Shown here one piece after another: positions 5,817-9,183 of a stretch of DNA of 9,183 bases. The stretch is from assembly GCA_036521915.1 (NCBI GenBank), contig DATDGU010000145.1, positions 1-9,183 on the forward strand, given 5' to 3'. The DNA comes from PALSA-555 sp036521915 (GTDB lineage: Bacteria > Actinomycetota > Acidimicrobiia > IMCC26256 > PALSA-555). The notes below the pieces were generated by a model. That model was not told where the DNA came from, searched no databases, and saw only the letters and a list, made by a program, of their open reading frames with translations. The position numbers were made by a program, and so were the translations under genes. Numbering within the stretch: the stretch's first letter is position 1; each line of letters starts with the position of its first letter.

Positions 5817-6104
5817 TCAGTCGTCGCGCAGCAGCACGTCGTCGAGCTTGGTGATCTCGAAGACGCGCCGGACCTCCGGCCGGACGTTCACGACCCGCAG
5901 GTGGCCGCCCAGCCGATGGTGTGCGGCGACGAGCGTGGCGAGGCCCCGCGAGTCGACGAACGTCGTCTCGGCGAGGTCGACCGTGACCGTCCCGTGCTTG
6001 TCCAGGGACGCGAGGGCGTCCGCGAGGCGAGGCGCTGCGGCGAGGTCCAGCTCACCCGCGACCGCCACCCGGCCCGGCTCGGTGCGCATCGAGAAGGTCT
6101 CCAC
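5817..6104 (-). CDS. STAS-domain anti-sigma factor antagonist (second RsbV/SpoIIAA-like protein)
   Basis: With GTG at 6104 this is a 95-aa single STAS domain. VAVAGELDLAAAP (13-25) is the first strand-helix unit, and TFVDSRGLATL contains Ser52, the residue phosphorylated by RsbW-type kinases in SpoIIAA/RsbV. Only the unphosphorylated form binds the anti-sigma factor and frees the sigma factor. The frame extends upstream to 6200, but that part lies above a good promoter and looks non-coding. An ATG at 6089 is an alternative start. It sits 151 bp below another STAS gene, separated by a hairpin and its own promoter. It could therefore be set by a different input or act on a different anti-sigma protein. 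Family certain, partner unknown. Confidence 0.9.
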   Translation of the reverse strand: METFSMRTEPGRVAVAGELDLAAAPRLADALASLDKHGTVTVDLAETTFVDSRGLATLVAAHHRLGGHLRVVNVRPEVRRVFEITKLDDVLLRDD

Positions 6105-6156
6105 GGGGAGTCCGTTTCGTCCGGGCCGGCCAGAGGGGTCGGAAGGGGAGATTTGG

Positions 6157-6185
6157 ATCCTGGCGCCCCCCACGCGGGTCGTCAA
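6157..6185 (-). promoter_or_regulatory. Candidate sigma70-type promoter of the second STAS gene
   Basis: On the minus strand TTGACG (6185-6180), a 17-bp spacer and CAGGAT (6162-6157) make a good housekeeping-type promoter. Transcription would start near 6150, leaving a leader of about 46 nt before the GTG at 6104. This places the start below the upstream codons of the open frame and supports the short gene model. Confidence 0.55.
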
Positions 6186-6189
6186 GCGA

Positions 6190-6206
6190 CGGCCCGTCAC
6201 GGGCCG
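6190..6206 (-). terminator. Stem-loop after the first STAS gene, possible terminator
   Basis: CGGCCCG and CGGGCCG form a 7-bp perfect stem with a 3-nt loop, 50 bp downstream of the first STAS gene's stop and just upstream of the next promoter. There is no T-run, so it would be a weak or non-classical terminator, or an mRNA-stabilising hairpin. Confidence 0.35.
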
Positions 6207-6255
6207 GCCGGACCCGGGACGAGCGACGGAACGCAGTGCTCCGACGCGGGGGGCG

Positions 6256-6585
6256 TCAGTCGAGCTCGAAGACGTCCTGGAGCCCGGTGATGTCGATCAC
6301 CTTGCGCGGCGCCGGCTGGAGGTGGCGGAGCGCCAGGTGGCCCCCACGCTCGCGGAGGCGCCCCACGGCGCCGATGAGGACGCCGAGGCCGGCCGAGTCG
6401 ACGAACCCGACGTCGGCCATGTCGATCACCACGTCCTCGGCGCCGCCCTCGATGACCGCCTGGAGCTCGCTGCGCAGCACCGGCGCCGTCGCGAGGTCGA
6501 GCTCGCCGGCGAGGACGAGCTCGGCGCGCCCGTCGTGCGTCGTCGCCTGCACCCGGAAGGCGCCTGAGGTGTCGTCCATCGTCAT
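6256..6585 (-). CDS. STAS-domain anti-sigma factor antagonist (RsbV-like)
   Basis: A 109-aa STAS-only protein: AELVLAGELDLATAP (21-35), DVVIDMADVGFVDSAGL with the phosphorylatable Ser64, and a C-terminal helix in VIDITGLQDVFELD. In partner-switching systems it sequesters the RsbW-type kinase when dephosphorylated. It is 16 bp downstream of the RsbW-like gene and is the last member of the sigma operon, the usual arrangement for a cognate antagonist. AAGGGA lies 3 nt before the first ATG (6585) and 9 nt before a second ATG (6579), so the protein may start at the second, which would make Ser64 residue 62. It is clearly related to the STAS gene at 5817-6104. Confidence 0.93.
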   Translation of the reverse strand: MTMDDTSGAFRVQATTHDGRAELVLAGELDLATAPVLRSELQAVIEGGAEDVVIDMADVGFVDSAGLGVLIGAVGRLRERGGHLALRHLQPAPRKVIDITGLQDVFELD

Positions 6586-6601
6586 CGGTCCCTTCGTCGT
6601 G

Positions 6602-6985
6602 TCATGCGCCGGCGAGCAGCTCGAACCACACCGCGTACCCGGGGGAGGCTGCCCGGTCGCCCCAGCGGTCGGCGACCGTGTCGACGATCTGGAGGCCGCG
6701 ACCGCCCGGCGCGTCCGGGGAAGGCGGGAGCAGCATGGCGCGGCCGACCCCGCCGTCGACCACCTCGACCCGGATGCGTCGCCCGTCGCACATGACGGAG
6801 ACGCGGCTGTCGGTCGCGGCGTGGCAGATCGCGTTCGTGACCAGCTCGCTCGTGAGCAGCCGGGCCTGGTCGATGACGCTCGGGGGGCACTGCCACTCGG
6901 CGAGCGTGCGCTGGACGAAGTCGCGTGCGCCGGCGGCGCTGTCGGGGGCGGGTTCGAACCAGGAGCTCATGGCGTCGTCACTCAT
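6602..6985 (-). CDS. RsbW-like anti-sigma factor / serine kinase (HATPase)
   Basis: A 127-aa GHKL-type ATP-binding protein. The N-box is intact in LLTSELVTNAICHA (Glu47, Asn51), the G1 box is VVDGGVG (Asp77) and the G2 box is GGRGLQIV (94-101), followed by the typical WG...AVWFEL ending. It is expected to bind the sigma factor encoded just upstream and to phosphorylate the STAS serine, so that ATP status and STAS phosphorylation decide which partner it holds. The ATG overlaps the sigma stop (ATGA, 6982-6985), giving coupled, balanced synthesis. All catalytic boxes are present, unlike the two degenerate relatives at 7695-8084 and 8477-8848. Confidence 0.93.
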   Translation of the reverse strand: MSDDAMSSWFEPAPDSAAGARDFVQRTLAEWQCPPSVIDQARLLTSELVTNAICHAATDSRVSVMCDGRRIRVEVVDGGVGRAMLLPPSPDAPGGRGLQIVDTVADRWGDRAASPGYAVWFELLAGA

Positions 6986-7698
6986 GTCGGTGCGGTCGAG
7001 GCCTCGCGCAAGCGGCCGAGGCTCTGGGTGAGCAGGCGTGAGATGTGCATCTGGCTCAGGCCGACCCGCTCCGCGATTTCGGACTGCGTCAGGCCGGCGA
7101 AGAAGCGGAGCTCGACGATCACCCGCTCGCGCTCCGGCAGCGCCGCGAGCAGCCGCTCGAGGGCGAGGCGCTCGTCGACGTCGCGGAACTGGTCGGCCCC
7201 GGCGGGCGCGTCCGGCGTGGGGGCGTCGGCGGTCGGGGGCGCGTCGAGCGACGCCAGGTTGTAGAGGCTCCCCGCCTCCATCGCCTCGAGCACCTCCTCC
7301 TCGTCGACGTCGGCCCGGGCGGCGAGCTCGGCCGGCGTCGGCGACCGACCGAGCTCTTGGGTGAGTTCGGCGACGACGCGGTTCAACTGGAGATAGAGCT
7401 CCTGGAGCCGTCGGGGGATCCGGACGGCCCAGCCGGTGTCGCGGAAGTGCCGCTTCAGCTCCCCGAGGATCGTCGGGACGGCGAACGTCGAGAACTGCAT
7501 CCCCCGGTCGGGCTCGAAGCGGTCGACCGCCTTGAAGAGGCCGACCATCGCGACCTGCTGCAGCTCGTCGAGCGGCTCGCCGCGGTGCACGAAGCGCCGG
7601 GCGAGGTGATGGGCGAGCCCGGCGAAGTCCTCGACGAGCTCGTCGCGCAGCGTCGTGTCGTGCGTCCGGGCGTACTCCTCGAAGCGCGTGTCGGTCAT
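6982..7698 (-). CDS. SigB/SigF-type alternative sigma factor (sigma70 group 3)
   Basis: A 238-aa sigma factor with region 2 at about residues 17-90 (LDELQQVAMVGLFKAVDRF; FSTFAVPTILGELKRHFRD), region 3 with PTPAELAARADVDEEEVLE, and region 4 with the helix-turn-helix in LTQSEIAERVGLSQMHISRLL. The sequence GWAVRIPRRLQEL between regions 2 and 3 is characteristic of the SigB/SigF/SigG type. An Ala/Pro/Asp-rich linker (SLDAPPTADAPTPDAP) separates regions 3 and 4. The ATG at 7698 overlaps the stop of the preceding gene as ATGA; the open frame above it is antisense-like and is not used. It lies between a degenerate RsbW-like gene and a canonical RsbW-like gene, so it is surely held by an anti-sigma partner. 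Expected role: general stress or stationary-phase transcription. Confidence 0.95.
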   Translation of the reverse strand: MTDTRFEEYARTHDTTLRDELVEDFAGLAHHLARRFVHRGEPLDELQQVAMVGLFKAVDRFEPDRGMQFSTFAVPTILGELKRHFRDTGWAVRIPRRLQELYLQLNRVVAELTQELGRSPTPAELAARADVDEEEVLEAMEAGSLYNLASLDAPPTADAPTPDAPAGADQFRDVDERLALERLLAALPERERVIVELRFFAGLTQSEIAERVGLSQMHISRLLTQSLGRLREASTAPT

Positions 7699-8084
7699 GC
7701 CCCGTCGCCGTTCGAGCGCTTCCAGACCTCGAAGCAGACGAGGTCGGCCTCGTCGACGATCGTGAAGTCGTCGACGCTCGCCGCGAGGATCGATCGGGCG
7801 AGCGGCCCGAGCAGGACCGGGGGCCGATCGTGGTCGAGGCGGGCCACGCCGCGGGCGCTCACCTCGCCGGCCCGGAACCGCAGGCGGACGACGAGGCGGC
7901 CCGCGCCGCCCGTCCCGGTCGCGGCCTCGACGACGGCGACGCACAGCTCGTCCATCCCGGCCTGGAGGGCGTGGGCGGAGGGGACGTCGAGCCCGGCCCG
8001 TGCCGCGGCGTCGAGGGCGGCGAGACGGACCGTCCGCAGACTGCGGAGGTCGAGCGGAACGTCAATCTCCAAGGCGTCAGCCAC
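7695..8084 (-). CDS. Degenerate RsbW-like protein, first gene of the sigma operon
   Basis: A 129-aa relative of RsbW/HATPase anti-sigma factors. LRSLRTVRLAALDAAARAGL and LQAGMDELCVAVV (41-52) correspond to the N-terminal helices and N-box, but the Asn four residues after Glu46 is Ala50, and no G1 (DxGxG) or G2 box can be seen. Kinase activity is therefore unlikely. It might bind the sigma factor or an STAS protein without ATP turnover. It aligns along its length with the protein at 8477-8848, which supports a start near this point. The GTG at 8084 is chosen; a TTG at 8072 with AGAGGG upstream is an alternative (125 aa). The frame above 8084 is intergenic. The stop overlaps the sigma start by ATGA, so it is cotranslated with the sigma factor. 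Confidence 0.82.
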   Translation of the reverse strand: MADALEIDVPLDLRSLRTVRLAALDAAARAGLDVPSAHALQAGMDELCVAVVEAATGTGGAGRLVVRLRFRAGEVSARGVARLDHDRPPVLLGPLARSILAASVDDFTIVDEADLVCFEVWKRSNGDGA

Positions 8085-8094
8085 CCTCTGGACG

Positions 8095-8125
8095 GTACCC
8101 AGACCGGTCGGCGCGTATGCGTTCC
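8095..8125 (-). promoter_or_regulatory. Candidate SigF-type promoter of the sigma operon (autoregulation)
   Basis: On the minus strand GGAAC (8125-8121), a 20-bp spacer and GGGTAC (8100-8095) compare with the mycobacterial SigF pattern GGWWT-N16-20-GGGTAY. The -10 is perfect and the -35 has one mismatch. The predicted start is within a few bases of the GTG at 8084, so the transcript would be leaderless or use the TTG at 8072. It suggests that the sigma factor drives its own operon. Confidence 0.4.
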
Positions 8126-8135
8126 CACGGGCGCT

Positions 8136-8161
8136 GCTTGAAGCGCACGCGAACCGGGTAA
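8136..8161 (+). promoter_or_regulatory. Candidate SigB-type promoter of the 66-aa gene
   Basis: GCTTGA (8136-8141), a 14-bp spacer and GGGTAA (8156-8161) resemble the SigB pattern GTTTAA-N12-14-GGGTAT (four of six and five of six matches). Transcription would start near 8168, about 30 nt before the ATG at 8199. It sits back to back with the candidate promoter of the sigma operon. Confidence 0.4.
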
Positions 8162-8198
8162 GCCTCGTTGCGGTCGCCGCGCCGCGCGAGGAGTCACG

Positions 8199-8399
8199 AT
8201 GAAGCGAACCCGACCCAGTCGTCGCACCCGCGCCGAGGAGCGCAAGGACGCGGCCGTGACCGCGCGACCCGACCGCGCGCCGACTCCCGAGGAGGCCCAC
8301 GCCGCCGACGGGCGCCCGCTCGACCCGGACGTGCTCGTCCGCCCCGAGGCGATGTACCGCCGCGGGGCGGACGAGCCGGGTGAGGGACGCGTGCCGTGA
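8199..8399 (+). CDS. Small charged hypothetical protein (66 aa)
   Basis: A 66-aa soluble protein with no membrane segment. The N-terminus is strongly basic (KRTRPSRRTRAEERK), and the rest is rich in Asp, Glu, Pro and Ala, ending AMYRRGADEPGEGRVP. A GAGGAG Shine-Dalgarno lies five bases before the ATG, the clearest in the window, which supports real and perhaps abundant translation. I recall small uncharacterised actinobacterial proteins with a similar ...Y...GA...GEGR ending, but I cannot name a family. It stands opposite the sigma operon under a SigB-type promoter candidate, so it may be a stress-induced small protein. Function unknown. Confidence 0.6.
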   Translation: MKRTRPSRRTRAEERKDAAVTARPDRAPTPEEAHAADGRPLDPDVLVRPEAMYRRGADEPGEGRVP

Positions 8400-8412
8400 T
8401 CCGCGCCGCTCA

Positions 8413-8428
8413 CGGGGCGGATGCCCCG
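8413..8428 (+). terminator. Stem-loop after the 66-aa gene, weak terminator candidate
   Basis: CGGGGC-GGAT-GCCCCG makes a perfect 6-bp stem with a 4-nt loop, starting 14 bp after the stop of the 66-aa gene. No T-run follows. It may attenuate read-through into the gene at 8477. Confidence 0.3.
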
Positions 8429-8476
8429 CCGGCCCGTCGCCGCTCGGTAGCGTCGCGGGCGCAGAGGGGGTAGGGG

Positions 8477-8848
8477 ATGGTCGAAGCGGCGCGCGTCGTC
8501 CTCACGGTGCCCGCCGACGCGAGCTTCGTGCGCCTGGCCCGCCTCGCCGCCGCGGACGCGGGGAGCCGGGCCGGCCTCACGCTCGAGGAGATCGACGACC
8601 TGCGCATCGCGGTGGGGGAGCTCTGCGTCCAGGTCATGGGCCCGGGCGACGCCACGACGTCGCTGACGTTCGCCATCTCGCCCGGACTCGTCGAGATCGA
8701 CGGCGTCGGCCCCCCGGCGCTCGAGACCGACTTCACCGAGATCTCGAAGTCCATCGTCGCGGCAGTGGCCGACGCCCACGAGGTCTCGACGAACGGTCAG
8801 ACGCGCCAGTTCCATCTCACGAAGCAGTCCGTCCCGGCCCGCGCGTAG
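8477..8848 (+). CDS. Second degenerate RsbW-like protein
   Basis: A 123-aa paralogue of the protein at 7695-8084: VPADASFVRLARLAAADAGS matches VPLDLRSLRTVRLAALDAAA, and IDDLRIAVGELCVQVM (39-54) is the N-box region. Glu48 is kept but the metal-binding Asn is Gln52, and G1 and G2 boxes are absent. As in its relative, ATP-dependent phosphorylation of an STAS protein looks unlikely. It could be a decoy, a sigma holder or a sensor partner in the neighbouring switch. The ATG is preceded by a run of G-rich bases (AGAGGGGG, 8463-8470) that can serve as ribosome binding site. It converges on the WhiB gene with only 5 bp between the stop codons. Confidence 0.82.
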   Translation: MVEAARVVLTVPADASFVRLARLAAADAGSRAGLTLEEIDDLRIAVGELCVQVMGPGDATTSLTFAISPGLVEIDGVGPPALETDFTEISKSIVAAVADAHEVSTNGQTRQFHLTKQSVPARA

Positions 8849-8853
8849 CGGCG

Positions 8854-9183
8854 TCAGGCGAGGACGCGCAGGTCCCGGACCTCGTCGGCGCCCACCCCGC
8901 CGGAGCTGCGCAGCGACGGCCGGTAGCCGGCGTCGGCCCGCTCGTCCTCGGTTTCGCCGCCCCACAGCCCGAACTCGCGGTGCTCCCGGGCCCACGCCTG
9001 GCACGGGCGCTGCACCGGGCAGGCCGCACAGAGGGTGCGGGCCAGGCGCTCGCGACGCGCCTTGCGGCCCGGCCGCTCGAGCGGCGACGCGAAGAAGAGG
9101 TGCGTGCTGCCCCTGCACTGTGCATGCTCTCGCCACGTCTCGGCGCCTCGCCGCGCCTCGACGTCGTATGCGATCGGTAGTGC
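8854..9183 (-). CDS. WhiB-family iron-sulfur transcriptional regulator (5' end outside window)
   Basis: The minus strand encodes 109 residues ending in a stop at 8854. They contain the four WhiB cysteines: Cys23 in HAQCRG, then Cys52, Cys55 and Cys61 in LCAACPVQRPC (C-x28-C-x2-C-x5-C), which ligate a 4Fe-4S cluster. The family's beta-turn is GLWGG (72-76), followed by ETEDER. TWREHAQC just ahead of the first Cys is the usual WhiB lead-in. No ATG or GTG precedes it in frame, so the start lies past base 9183. WhiB proteins bind sigma-factor region 4 and regulate stress, redox or developmental genes in actinobacteria only. Which Wbl subclass this is cannot be told. The tail after GLWGG is long and lacks the very basic end of some Wbl proteins. 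Confidence 0.9.
   Translation of the reverse strand, partial: ALPIAYDVEARRGAETWREHAQCRGSTHLFFASPLERPGRKARRERLARTLCAACPVQRPCQAWAREHREFGLWGGETEDERADAGYRPSLRSSGGVGADEVRDLRVLA

Noticed and set aside
1072..5943. Shared 16-mer GACGAGCGTGGCGAGG near 1073 and near 5928
   Set aside because: In both places it encodes LATLV within unrelated proteins on the minus strand. Chance plus codon bias explains it; no flanking similarity.
6105..6200. Extension of the second STAS gene to an upstream start at 6200
   Set aside because: It lies above a good promoter (6157-6185) and the extra residues are not part of an STAS domain.
7698..7944. N-terminal extension of the sigma factor frame up to 7944
   Set aside because: The added residues are low-complexity and Arg-rich, lie inside the upstream RsbW-like gene, and the ATGA overlap at 7695-7698 gives a natural start.
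8085..8300. Extension of the degenerate RsbW-like gene to 8300
   Set aside because: It crosses the divergent promoters and the oppositely oriented 66-aa gene, and the paralogue at 8477 aligns only from about 8084.
8410..9136. Minus- and plus-strand frames over 8380-9180 (266, 425 and 102 codons)
   Set aside because: They are antisense or out-of-frame to the second degenerate RsbW-like gene and the WhiB gene, whose conserved cysteines are in a different frame.

Overview
The window is very GC-rich. Its genes abut or overlap by a few bases, GTG starts are common, and third positions are almost all G or C. It carries a WhiB-family iron-sulfur regulator, a SigB/SigF-type sigma factor with partner-switching regulators, and a MaoC/DUF35/lipid-transfer-thiolase cluster. 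Together these point to an actinomycete chromosome. The style of the small RsbW-like proteins suggests Acidimicrobiia or a relative, but that placement is inference. I see no rRNA, tRNA, CRISPR array, insertion sequence or phage gene, and no gene-free stretch longer than about 150 bases.

Region 1 (1-1661, minus strand): an isochorismatase-fold protein whose usual catalytic Asp/Lys/Cys are all replaced, followed by a secreted GH43-like five-bladed beta-propeller lipoprotein. The lipoprotein runs off the left edge and appears to begin at a non-canonical CTG (or ATC) overlapping the upstream stop codon. Region 2 (1662-1783) is a divergent intergenic region with overlapping GC palindromes. Promoter-like elements face both ways, each placed 7 nt from its start codon as expected for leaderless mRNAs.

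Region 3 (1784-5816): a compact plus-strand operon encoding a MaoC hydratase, a DUF35 Zn-ribbon/OB protein, a carboxymuconolactone-decarboxylase-fold protein, a second DUF35 protein and an SCP-x/Ltp-type thiolase-fold protein. It converges on a minus-strand acyl-CoA dehydrogenase, and the last two genes share one CTAG as both stop codons. The set resembles the side-chain-shortening machinery of steroid-degrading actinobacteria (acyl-CoA dehydrogenase, MaoC hydratase, Ltp2-DUF35 retro-aldolase). A plausible joint role is dehydrogenation, hydration and then retro-aldol cleavage of a branched acyl-CoA. The substrate cannot be read from the sequence.

Region 4 (5817-8848): a stress-type partner-switching module. 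The minus-strand chain is a degenerate RsbW-like protein, a SigB/SigF-type sigma factor, a canonical RsbW-like kinase and an STAS antagonist (RsbV-like), then a second STAS protein with its own promoter. Across a divergent intergenic region with two candidate SigB/SigF-type promoters lie a 66-aa charged protein and a second degenerate RsbW paralogue. Region 5 (8854-9183, minus): a WhiB-family gene whose start lies beyond the right edge.
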